64,000 nucleotides of DNA, from positions 1 to 64,000 of the forward strand of contig NZ_JADPJH010000022.1 in NCBI RefSeq assembly GCF_023073315.1, given 5' to 3'. Under the pieces are notes generated by a model. It worked only from the letters and a program-made list of their open reading frames with translations, searched no databases and was not told where the DNA came from. Below, piece by piece: positions 24,959 to 32,648 of this stretch. Made by a program: the position numbers and the translations under genes. Numbering within the stretch: position 1 is the first letter of the stretch; each line of letters opens with the position of its first letter. The stretch comes from Bradyrhizobium sp. 1. Its GTDB lineage: Bacteria; Pseudomonadota; Alphaproteobacteria; Rhizobiales; Xanthobacteraceae.

Positions 24959-25300
24959 ATGAACATGAATCGCGAACAACCGTTCCGGATGCTGGTCGGT
25001 CACAGCAAAGGCGCGCTCCAGATCGGCAACGCGATCCGGTCGGCCCCGCCAGAACGACTCGACGGCGTGTACGTGGTGACGTTGGGGTGCCCGATCGGCG
25101 AGGACCTGCCGGGCATCGCGTATCACCAATATTTCGGTCTGTTCGATGCGCTTGGACAGCTCAATGCCTGGGGCCACCGGGCTGAGCACTGGCCGCCAAC
25201 CTGGCACAGCACCAATCCGGTTTTGCCGCCGGCGATGGCGGCCGGGAAGTTTGCATCGGAATCCGTCAACGAGTGCGACGCGCCGGCGCGCCCGATGTGA
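24959..25300 (+). pseudogene. Fragment of an alpha/beta-hydrolase-like gene
   Basis: A 113-codon frame carries MLVGHSKGALQIGNAI, which is a nucleophile-elbow motif (G-H-S-K-G) of lipase/esterase-type hydrolases, and then a plausible continuation VYVVTLGCPIGEDLPG. There is a stop directly before the first ATG and no room for the usual N-terminal half, so this is probably the remnant of a longer gene. No ribosome site is evident. It may also be a short orphan protein. Confidence 0.45.
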
Positions 25301-25327
25301 TCTCGACCTGAACCAGACTGCCGCTCC

Positions 25328-27649
25328 CTAGACCGGATCGAACGCCCGGATCGGCGGCAGATTGCCGGTGAACTTCTCCACCTCGACCGCCGTCAGTTGC
25401 CCGGTGCAGCCCTGCGCGAAGGACGAGGTGCCGATGTCGCGAGTGAGCACGTTCGGATTGCCGTGGACGCAAAGCGGCGCGTCGTCCTCGGGGTCCATCG
25501 GGTCGTACCAGGCGCCGGTCGGAAGCTGCACGACGCCCGCCGCGATGCCGTCAGTGACGTGGACTGCGGCAAGGCAGGCGCCGCGATCGTTGAACAGGCG
25601 GATGATATCGCCGTCCTTGATGCCGCGCGCATCAGCATCAACCGGGTTCATGCGCGCGACCTCGCGGCCGCGATGCTTTGCGGCAAGCGAATGTCCGCCG
25701 AAATCGAGCTGGCTGTGCAGGCGCGTCACCGGCTGGTTGGCGACGAGGAAGCACGGTGCGCCCGGCTTCGGCATGTCGGTCTTCTCCAGCCAGACCGGAT
25801 GTCCCGGACAATCTGCATCGCCATGGCCCGCGATCTTCTGCGAGAAAATCTCGATGCGTCCGCTCGGCGTCGGCAGCGGATGCGCGACCGGATCCTCGCG
25901 AAAACTGCGCAGCCGGCCGCCGTCGTCGGGCTGCTGCGGAACGACCAGGCTGCCGCGCTTCCAGAACTCGTCGAAGCTCGGGGCCTCCAGGCCGCGCGCT
26001 TCGAGTGATGCGCGGGTCGGCTCGTAGAGATGTTCCAGCCACTCCCGTGACGTGCGGCCTTCGGTGAAAGGTTCGCGGGCGCCGAGACGCTCGGCGAGAT
26101 CGGCAAAGATCTCGTAATCGTCGCGCGCAAGGCCAAACGGCTCGGCGATCCGGTGCATCGCGACCATCAGAGGATCGTTGCTGGAATAGCCGATGTCTTC
26201 GCGTTCGAGCGTCATCGTCGCTGGCAGCACGATGTCGGCGTGCCGCGCGGTGGCGGTCCAGCCGAGATCATGCACGACGAACGTGTCGACTTTCGCAAAC
26301 GCCTTGCGCAGGCGGTTGATGTCCTGGTGGTGATGGAAGGGATTGCCGCCGGCCCAGTAGACGAGGCGGATGTCCGGATAGGTGCGCGTCTCGCCATTGT
26401 AACGATAGGTGCTGCCGGGGTTGAGCAACATGTCCGCGATGCGTGCGACCGGAATGAAATCGCGCACGCCGTTGCGGCCCTGCCCCAGCGTCGGCCCCGG
26501 CACGTCGTTGACGCGGCGTCCGTAATAGCCGATCGCCCCGAGCGAATAGCCGTAGCCGCCGCCGGCTAGACCGATCTGGCCGAGTGCGGCCGCCAGCACC
26601 ATGCCCATCCACACCGGCTGCTCGCCATGCTCGGCGCGCTGGAGCGAATGCGAGACGGTGATCAACGCGCGCCTTCCTGCGAGACGACGCGCGAGCGTGC
26701 GGATGGTGTCCGCATCGACGCCCGAGATCGCGGCGGCCCATTCGGCATGCTTCGCCTGCCCATCGCTCTCGCCGGTGAGATAACGCAGGAAGACGGGCCA
26801 ACCCTCGGTGTAGCGATCGAGGAAGGCCTGGTCGTGCAAATTCTCGCTGACCAGCGTGTGGACGATGCCGAGCATCAGCGCGGTGTCGGTGCCGGGCAGG
26901 CAGCTCATCCATTCGGCACCGGCTTCGACCGGCAGGTCTTCACGCAGTGGGCTGACCAGAATGAACTCGCAGCCGCGCCGGCGCGCCGCCGCCATGGCGT
27001 CACGCTCGACATGCTTGCTGATCGAACCGCCGGCCACCATGGAGTTCTTCAGCGCCATGCCGCCGAACGCCAGCACGATGTCGGTATTATCAGCGATCTG
27101 CTCCCAGGTGACGTTGCGCTTGGTGATGTCCTCGTAGCCGGCGAGAATCTGCGGCAGCAGCACGGAGGACGCGCCCGAAGAGTAGCTGTTCACCGAACGC
27201 ACATAGCCGCCCAGGGCGATGTTGAGGAAGCGATGCACCTGGCTCTGCGCGTGGTGGAGGCGGCCCGCGCTCGACCAGCCATAGGAGCCGCCGAACACCG
27301 CACCGGGGCCGCTCGTGTCGCGGATGCGGCCGAGCTCGTCGCCGAGAAGATCGAGCGCTTTCTCCCAGCTGACCGAGACGAACTCGTCGCGGCCGCGGCG
27401 ATTGTCCGGGCCGGGCCCGCGCTCGAGCCAGCCGCGGCGGATCGCCGGCTGGGTGATACGCGCCTGGTGACGGAGCGCACCGGGGAAATTGTCGATGATG
27501 CCGTTCGGATCGGGATCGCCCGCATAGGCCCTCACCTCTAACCCGGCTTTGCCTTGACGCGCGGAAAACACGCCCCAATGCGAGGTGTGCGGCTTGAAGC
27601 CGTCGGAGAGGTCGAGACCGGGGTCGGGGAAACCAATCGTATCGTCCAT
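25328..27649 (-). CDS. bisC: Molybdopterin oxidoreductase, BisC/TorA/DorA type
   Basis: The 773-aa protein belongs to the DMSO-reductase family. It opens PHTSHWGVFSARQ, lacks the Cys motif for an N-terminal Fe-S cluster, and has GGSYGWSSAGRLHHAQSQ, where the serine is the expected molybdenum ligand of the BisC/TorA/DorA branch. Molybdopterin-guanine-dinucleotide regions follow through to the C-terminal LFNDRGACLAAV domain. No Tat signal is present, so a cytoplasmic S- or N-oxide reductase such as biotin sulfoxide reductase is more likely than a respiratory periplasmic TorA. No cytochrome or chaperone gene is adjacent. The symbol is tentative. Confidence 0.83.
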   Translation of the reverse strand: MDDTIGFPDPGLDLSDGFKPHTSHWGVFSARQGKAGLEVRAYAGDPDPNGIIDNFPGALRHQARITQPAIRRGWLERGPGPDNRRGRDEFVSVSWEKALDLLGDELGRIRDTSGPGAVFGGSYGWSSAGRLHHAQSQVHRFLNIALGGYVRSVNSYSSGASSVLLPQILAGYEDITKRNVTWEQIADNTDIVLAFGGMALKNSMVAGGSISKHVERDAMAAARRRGCEFILVSPLREDLPVEAGAEWMSCLPGTDTALMLGIVHTLVSENLHDQAFLDRYTEGWPVFLRYLTGESDGQAKHAEWAAAISGVDADTIRTLARRLAGRRALITVSHSLQRAEHGEQPVWMGMVLAAALGQIGLAGGGYGYSLGAIGYYGRRVNDVPGPTLGQGRNGVRDFIPVARIADMLLNPGSTYRYNGETRTYPDIRLVYWAGGNPFHHHQDINRLRKAFAKVDTFVVHDLGWTATARHADIVLPATMTLEREDIGYSSNDPLMVAMHRIAEPFGLARDDYEIFADLAERLGAREPFTEGRTSREWLEHLYEPTRASLEARGLEAPSFDEFWKRGSLVVPQQPDDGGRLRSFREDPVAHPLPTPSGRIEIFSQKIAGHGDADCPGHPVWLEKTDMPKPGAPCFLVANQPVTRLHSQLDFGGHSLAAKHRGREVARMNPVDADARGIKDGDIIRLFNDRGACLAAVHVTDGIAAGVVQLPTGAWYDPMDPEDDAPLCVHGNPNVLTRDIGTSSFAQGCTGQLTAVEVEKFTGNLPPIRAFDPV

Positions 27650-27976
27650 CGCAAGATCCTTGTTCCGGGCACGGCACGGTCCGCCGCTCCCGTGTCAATT
27701 CGGGTGCGAGTATACCGATCCGCTGCGCGATGTCGTCGGAATCAGGGCCGGCGGAAATGCCGGGCCGTTGTGCAACGACAGCTTGGTGAACGTTCGAGGA
27801 AACCAGCGCCTGCGATCCTCGAACCATTTTATATCTATCTTATCAGTATCTTACTGGAACGCATTCGGAACAACGCAATCCCTCTTTCGGCAAGACTCGT
27901 CCGCAATCTCTTCCAACGACACTGACATTGAAATGTGCGATATGCCGCGCATCCCCGCAGCAACATCGGTCTCATC
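27650..27976. other. Intergenic region between divergent bisC-like and ridA-like genes
   Basis: About 327 bases without a supportable gene. It contains the inverted repeat at 27792-27824 and an AT-richer stretch just after it (about 27825-27850) that is unusual for this GC-rich window and may hold a promoter. Confidence 0.5.
27792..27824. repeat. 9-bp inverted repeat
   Basis: GTTCGAGGA and TCCTCGAAC are perfect inverted repeats separated by 15 bases, followed by an AT-rich run. No gene ends here on the plus strand, so an operator or attenuator for bisC-like or ridA-like transcription is more likely than a terminator. Confidence 0.5.
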
Positions 27977-28336
27977 ATGATCAAGCGCGTCTTGCCCTAC
28001 GAAGGTCTGCTCCACGAAGTGGTCGAGCATAATGGCGTGCTCTACATCGGTGGAATCGTTCCCGAGGACGCGAGCCTCGATATGTCGGGCCAGGCCAACG
28101 ACGTCCTCAAGCAGTTGGCCCAGTTGCTGAAGACCCTCGGTTCCGATTTGGCCAGCGTCCTGCAAGTGACGATCTACATGACTGACCTCAAGGAGAAGGC
28201 AGCGTTCAATGCGGCCTGGAAGGCGCATTTCGCGGAGGCTCACCTGCCGGCGCGCGCCGCGATCGGCGTCGCGGATCTCGGGCCGGGCGTCAAACTCGAG
28301 ATGACCGCCATCGCTGTGCAGCCGCCCCAGGCTTGA
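27977..28336 (+). CDS. RidA-family protein
   Basis: This 119-aa protein follows the RidA/YjgF plan: an early GVLYIGGIVPED strand, a SVLQVTIYMTDLKEKAAFNAAW helix, and ARAAIGVADLGPGVKLEMTAIA, with the Arg that anchors carboxylates in deaminating members. RidA proteins hydrolyse reactive enamines/imines from PLP enzymes. The segment around GIVPED lacks some residues of the strict RidA clade, so it may be one of the Rid1-7 relatives. The ATG at 27977 was chosen by family length. Confidence 0.8.
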   Translation: MIKRVLPYEGLLHEVVEHNGVLYIGGIVPEDASLDMSGQANDVLKQLAQLLKTLGSDLASVLQVTIYMTDLKEKAAFNAAWKAHFAEAHLPARAAIGVADLGPGVKLEMTAIAVQPPQA

Positions 28337-28367
28337 AGCCGGAAGCACGCTGCCGAGCCAGAAGCGC

Positions 28368-28805
28368 TCACTTCCAGCCGATCGTGATCGCGCTGATGTT
28401 GGAGGCGAGCTCAAGTCCGGCCTTCCGGCCCTGCAGCACGATCGTCACGCCCTTTTCGTTGCGCAGGTGGACACCATTCACGCCTCCGACGAGCGCGAAG
28501 CCGCCGCCGACGGAGCTGTAGGTGCCGACGAAGTCGCCGACGTCGCTAATGCCTGATGCCCGGCCGTCAAACCGTCCGATGCTCGCGCCGGCCGTGATGC
28601 CGAGGCTCAAGCCGGAGACCCTGAAGGGATAATTCCGGCCGCGATAGGTCAGCACACCACTGCCGGCCCCGCCACCGATCAGGAGGCCCACCTTGACGAT
28701 GCTTACCCGGACATGGCCGCTCGCTTGCGCATACGACGGCGTGGCCGGCATCGCGAGCAGGACGAACGCGAGCGCCGCAAGGCCAATTGCAATGGCACGC
28801 CGCAT
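28368..28805 (-). CDS. Small exported glycine-rich protein (paralog of 38052-38486)
   Basis: The 145-aa protein has a signal peptide (about residues 1-26, ending PSYAQA), then a compact domain: VGLLIGGGAGSGVLTYRGRNYPF, VSGLSLGITAGAS, and a C-terminal GLELASNISAITIGWK. The pattern recurs in the 38052 protein, so the two are paralogs. It weakly resembles the EipA/DUF1134 envelope family, but I do not assert that. It is the last gene of the leftward DUF3300-DUF2950 run (10 bp after the DUF2950 stop). The start could also be the ATG at 28832. Confidence 0.65.
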   Translation of the reverse strand: MRRAIAIGLAALAFVLLAMPATPSYAQASGHVRVSIVKVGLLIGGGAGSGVLTYRGRNYPFRVSGLSLGITAGASIGRFDGRASGISDVGDFVGTYSSVGGGFALVGGVNGVHLRNEKGVTIVLQGRKAGLELASNISAITIGWK

Positions 28806-28815
28806 GCGTTCCGGC

Positions 28816-29733
28816 CTACGGTTTTGCGGCATCGACCTTCTTCCAGGTCTGGTCGGGGTCGAACAGCGCGGTGCGCGGCGCGATGATATCGGTCCGCGTG
28901 CCGAGATCCTTCTGGTAGACGGTGCCGGCATGGTTGACCAAAAAAGTCATCACGCCCGAATTGCCGTATTCGGCAGGCCAGGCGATCAGCGCGAAACCGC
29001 CGATCATCTTGTTCTTGACGACGTAATTGAGCGCGCCGCCGGGCGCGTCCGGCCCCTGCCCTTTGAGGATGCGGAAGTAGTAGCCGTGATAGGGCGCAGG
29101 CCCGACATCGCCGGCGCGATAGCCCTCCTTCGAGGCTTCGGCCGCCAACGCGCCGAGCGGACTCGGATCGCCGTCATCGCGCCAGAACAGGCCGTCCTTC
29201 TTGCCGGGTGAGGAGACGATGCGCTGCGCATAGACACCGGCGCCCTCGCCGCGGTCCTTGTCGGCATATTCGTTCTGCGCGTCGACATAGGCGAGCGCGG
29301 TCTGGATCGCATCGAGCTCGTTGCGGCCGATGCGACGGCGCAGCACCTCGATGCGTCCCTCGTCGGTGTCGAACTCCCAGCCTGTCTTGGTGTTGACCAG
29401 CGGAATCGGGAACGGAAAATCATCCTGCCCCAGCATCAGGGTCGCGGTCTTGTTGCCCTCCGCCTTGATGCCGTGCTTGGCGTCGTACATCGAGGTGAAG
29501 CGCTGCCGGATGTCGTTGTCGGCGATCTCGTCGCCGGAGGAGACGATGTCCTCGGCGGCCTTGCCGAGCACTTTCAGGACATCGCCCGGTCCGCTCTTGA
29601 CCGCCGCGGCGAGTGCGGTGGCTGCGTCCTCCGGAGTCTTGTAGGATTGCTGCGCCTGCGACGCGGAGCCGAGTAGCGCGAGTGCGATGAGGCTTGGCAG
29701 GATCGCGCGACGAAACGACTTTAGAGGGGTCAT
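28816..29733 (-). CDS. DUF2950 exported protein
   Basis: The 305-aa product has a signal peptide ending near SASQAQQ. The body carries hallmarks of DUF2950: YKTPEDAATALAAAVKSG, VNTKTGWEFDTDEGRIEVLRRRIGRNELDAI, PYHGYYFRILKGQG and a C-terminal DPDQTWKKV. The function of the family is unknown, though it commonly accompanies DUF3300. The ATG at 29733 overlaps the upstream stop in an ATGA (29730-29733), so the pair is translationally coupled. Confidence 0.88.
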   Translation of the reverse strand: MTPLKSFRRAILPSLIALALLGSASQAQQSYKTPEDAATALAAAVKSGPGDVLKVLGKAAEDIVSSGDEIADNDIRQRFTSMYDAKHGIKAEGNKTATLMLGQDDFPFPIPLVNTKTGWEFDTDEGRIEVLRRRIGRNELDAIQTALAYVDAQNEYADKDRGEGAGVYAQRIVSSPGKKDGLFWRDDGDPSPLGALAAEASKEGYRAGDVGPAPYHGYYFRILKGQGPDAPGGALNYVVKNKMIGGFALIAWPAEYGNSGVMTFLVNHAGTVYQKDLGTRTDIIAPRTALFDPDQTWKKVDAAKP

Positions 29734-31430
29734 GGCGAGACCTCCGCGGGGATCTTCGCGCCGCCGGCGAGCCAATCGCGATAGGTGCGGAAGGTCAGTC
29801 CGAGCTTGTCGTAGTAGACGCGCAGATAACCGTCGCTGCCGCGTCTCACCGCATTCGGCATCACTTGCTCGACCTCCTGCGCCATCACGCCGACATAGGC
29901 CTTGTCGCTGCCGATGTAGCTGAAGCGATAGTAGCCGAGGCCGTTGGCAAGATGCCCCAGGAGATTGATGTCGTGCTTCAGTGCGACGTCGGAACGCCGG
30001 CCGCCGCCGCCACCACCACCACGACCGCCTCCTCCGCCGCCACCACGGCCGCCACCGCCCATCGACATACCGCCACCGCCGCGGCCGGCCATGCTCGGTC
30101 CACCGCCGCCACCGCGCGGCATGCTCGCCATGCTCGACCGCCCACGCGCGGATGCCGCGGCTGCCGACCGGCCAGAGGAGACGTTCATCGCGCCGCCGCG
30201 ATTGCCGCCACCGCCACGGTTGGCGGCAGCACCGCCGCCGGCACGGTTCGCAGCCTTGGCGCGATCGCCGCCGCCCTTGCCGGCATTTTTGGCCCGGTCA
30301 CCGCCGCCCTTGGCGCGATCTCCGGCACCAGCGCGATCGCCGCCGCCGGGCCGATCGCCACGATTGCCAGCGCGGTCACCCGCACGATCTCCCGCCCGGT
30401 CACCCGCACCGCCACGATCGCCTGCACGGTCTCCCGCACGATCTTTCGCTCCCTGATCCGGACGCAGCACCTGGTTGCCGTCACGGCCGCGGAAATCCAT
30501 CCGGTCGGACGCGCCGGCCTTGATGTTGTTGTTGCCGAAACGCTGCTGCACATTGGCGTTGTTGTAGCGCACGCCCTGGCGATGCGCCGGATTGTGCTGC
30601 CAGCCGTTGTTGATGTTGGTGGTGCGATGATTGACATAGACGTTGCGGTTGCCCCAGTTGGCGCCGCCGCCCCAGTAATTACCCCAGCGCCCGATCGCCC
30701 AGGCCGTGCCGAAGGCGAGACCGGCAGCAACCGCGCCGGCGCCGATATAGGACGGATAGCCCCAGTAATACGGCGGATACTCCGCATAGGGCCAGCTGCC
30801 ATAAACCGTCGCGGGATCGTAGTACGGCACGTACATCGTCGAGGGATCGACCTGCTGGATCACGATCGCCTGCTTGCCCTCCTGGGACTGGACGCTGACC
30901 TTCTGCTGCTTGGTGGTCACCAGCTTCTTGTTGTCATAGGCCTTGTTGCGCAGACGCTGGATCGCATCCATCACGTCGGGCTGCTGCGCGAGGAAGGCGT
31001 CGCCGAGCTTCTTGGTCCATTCGAGCTGGTCGCTCATCATGGTCAAGACATCGGCGGTGCTGGCGAGCGCCTTGACGCTGTCATCCCAGCCCTGCTTGTC
31101 CACCTCGGTCTTCAACGCATCGCCCTTCAGCGTCTTGCGTTCCTTCAGCCAGCGGTCGGCCTGCACCACTTCCAGAGGATAGGTCGAGGCCGCCAGCACA
31201 TTGGCAAGCAGCTCGTCGGGATAAAGCGCGATCGGCGCGACCAGGGCTTCGAGTTGTTCGGGCTTGAGAAGCTCGGCGGTCGGCGCCGGCGGAGTTGCGG
31301 GCTGAGCTTGCGTACTCGGCGCCACTGGCGTCGTCGGAGCCGCAGGTGTGGTCGCCTGCGCCAGGGCGGTGGCGGGGACCGCCACAGCCAGCGCCAGCGC
31401 CATCAGAATCTTGCCGCAGCGAAACATCAC
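29730..31430 (-). CDS. DUF3300 protein with low-complexity linker and S74-like C-terminus
   Basis: This 566-aa exported protein has three parts. Residues 1-25 are a signal peptide, followed by a Pro/Thr/Ala-rich stretch. Residues about 50-230 are DUF3300, including LVAPIALYPDELLANVLAASTYPLEVVQADRWL and MYVPYYDPATVYG. After a GWxx/Asn-rich part and a long Arg/Asp/Ala/Gly-rich linker with GDRA repeats, residues 480-566 look like an intramolecular-chaperone (Peptidase_S74) domain: SDVALKHDI, GLGYYRFSYIG, YVGVMAQEVEQV, YLRVYYDKLGL. The catalytic Ser and Lys pattern SD-x3-K of S74 is visible. A FixK-type box lies 53 bases upstream. The role is unknown, presumably in the envelope. Confidence 0.85.
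   Translation of the reverse strand: MMFRCGKILMALALAVAVPATALAQATTPAAPTTPVAPSTQAQPATPPAPTAELLKPEQLEALVAPIALYPDELLANVLAASTYPLEVVQADRWLKERKTLKGDALKTEVDKQGWDDSVKALASTADVLTMMSDQLEWTKKLGDAFLAQQPDVMDAIQRLRNKAYDNKKLVTTKQQKVSVQSQEGKQAIVIQQVDPSTMYVPYYDPATVYGSWPYAEYPPYYWGYPSYIGAGAVAAGLAFGTAWAIGRWGNYWGGGANWGNRNVYVNHRTTNINNGWQHNPAHRQGVRYNNANVQQRFGNNNIKAGASDRMDFRGRDGNQVLRPDQGAKDRAGDRAGDRGGAGDRAGDRAGDRAGNRGDRPGGGDRAGAGDRAKGGGDRAKNAGKGGGDRAKAANRAGGGAAANRGGGGNRGGAMNVSSGRSAAAASARGRSSMASMPRGGGGGPSMAGRGGGGMSMGGGGRGGGGGGGRGGGGGGGRRSDVALKHDINLLGHLANGLGYYRFSYIGSDKAYVGVMAQEVEQVMPNAVRRGSDGYLRVYYDKLGLTFRTYRDWLAGGAKIPAEVSP
30230..30450 (-). repeat. In-frame GDRA-type coding repeat
   Basis: Within the DUF3300 gene, repeated 12-base units encode GDRA, AGDR and GGGDRAK motifs, followed by Gly-rich runs down to about 30000. 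The repeats are close enough to slip, so length variation between strains is expected. Confidence 0.75.
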
Positions 31431-31483
31431 ATCCTCCCTCGGGCTTCCAGTGTGGGAAGATCGGGCGGGGGCGCAGGCGTTTA

Positions 31484-31497
31484 TTGATCGAGATCAA
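31484..31497. promoter_or_regulatory. FixK/FNR box 1
   Basis: TTGATCGAGATCAA is an exact TTGA-N6-TCAA site lying 53 bases before the DUF3300 start. The inner bases match box 2. It would place the DUF3300-DUF2950-28368 run under low-oxygen control. Confidence 0.75.
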
Positions 31498-31540
31498 CGA
31501 AACGACGTCGCGAGCACTGCTGCAACGCAAGAGCGGCGCG

Positions 31541-32536
31541 TCATTCGATCAGCTCGGCGTCCATCAGTAGCCGGTTCGGGACCGCAAGCCCCAGGGCATT
31601 GGCCGTCTTCATGTTGATGACGAGCTCGAACCTGGTGGCGAACTGCACCGGGAGGGTACGTATCTCGGCGCCGCGCAGCACGCGGTCCACATAACCTGCG
31701 CCGTCGCGAAACTGCTGGGTGAGATCGGCGCCATAGGACATCAGCCCGCCATTCACCGCGTAGAAGCGGACGGCGAAGATCGCCGGCACGCGGCGCTGCG
31801 CCAGCAATGCGATCGTCATCTGGCTCTGCGTTCCGAAGAAGCCGCCGTCCGGCAGCACGACGAGGCCGCTGCCGTCGCGCGCCGCCGCCTCGATCACCCC
31901 TGCAATCTCGGGCCCGCTGCGGACGCCGGCGCCGGTGACCTTGAGGCCGAGACGGTTTTCCATCTGATGCGCGGCCTGAAGATAGAATGGCGCATAGGGC
32001 GCGGACTCCGGATTGAACAGAAGGGCCGCCTGGTTGATGCCAGGCACCATATCCTTCAGGAGGCTCAGCCATTTGCCGCTCATCGAGTGCTCATAGAGCG
32101 AGAAACCGGTGAGATTACTGGTCGGCCGCGCCAGATTGACGACGAGGCCTGTCCCGACGGGGTCGGAGAGCCCTACGAAGATGATCGGAATGGTTTGCGT
32201 CGCATCGCGCAACGCTCGCGTGCTCGGCGTGCTGGTCGAGAACAGCACGTCCGGCGCGCCGGCCACGAGCTCTCGCGCCTCGAACTCCTGCCGCGCCGGA
32301 TTGGGACCCGGCCAGCGCACCTCCAGCCTGTAGTTCTGATTGGCGATCCAGCCGCGATCGGCGAGCCCCTGTCGGAACGCATCTACACGCATCTGCGCGC
32401 CGGGATCGCCCACGACATTACCGGTCAGCACACCCACCGACGGTAATCTGTCGGACATTAGCCTGTCTTGCGCCCTCGCCAGGACCGGAAACGCAGCCGC
32501 TGCGCCGACCAGCGACATGAATTCTCGGCGTCTCAT
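31541..32536 (-). CDS. ABC_sub_bind-family substrate-binding protein
   Basis: The 331-aa protein begins MRRREFMSLVGAAAAFPVLARAQ, a twin-arginine-like signal, then SVGVLTGNVV and the two-lobed binding fold of PF04392 (ABC_sub_bind): LRDATQTIPIIFVGLSDPVGTGLV is the family signature. It should bind a small ligand, often aromatic or amino-acid-like, in the periplasm. No permease or ATPase is encoded nearby. The ATG at 32536 was chosen for the RRREF signal. FixK box 2 lies 87 bases upstream. The neighbouring kinase has a sensor domain of the same family. Confidence 0.87.
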   Translation of the reverse strand: MRRREFMSLVGAAAAFPVLARAQDRLMSDRLPSVGVLTGNVVGDPGAQMRVDAFRQGLADRGWIANQNYRLEVRWPGPNPARQEFEARELVAGAPDVLFSTSTPSTRALRDATQTIPIIFVGLSDPVGTGLVVNLARPTSNLTGFSLYEHSMSGKWLSLLKDMVPGINQAALLFNPESAPYAPFYLQAAHQMENRLGLKVTGAGVRSGPEIAGVIEAAARDGSGLVVLPDGGFFGTQSQMTIALLAQRRVPAIFAVRFYAVNGGLMSYGADLTQQFRDGAGYVDRVLRGAEIRTLPVQFATRFELVINMKTANALGLAVPNRLLMDAELIE

Positions 32537-32623
32537 GGCCACCCACCACTCCCAAACACTGGCCGCGCCCATTCCGGTCACGACGCAATTGCGAAAGGAA
32601 ACGGCGCTGGCGGGGCTGCAGGT

Positions 32624-32637
32624 TTGATCGAGATCAA
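32624..32637. promoter_or_regulatory. FixK/FNR box 2
   Basis: TTGATCGAGATCAA, identical to box 1, lies 87 bases before the ABC_sub_bind start and just after the end of the upstream kinase gene. Confidence 0.7.
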
Positions 32638-32648
32638 GATACCGGCCG

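Noticed and set aside
29694..31487. 597-codon plus-strand frame with Ala/Thr/Ile repeats opposite the DUF3300 gene
   Set aside because: Its repeats are just the complement of the GDRA-type coding repeats; no signal or domain.
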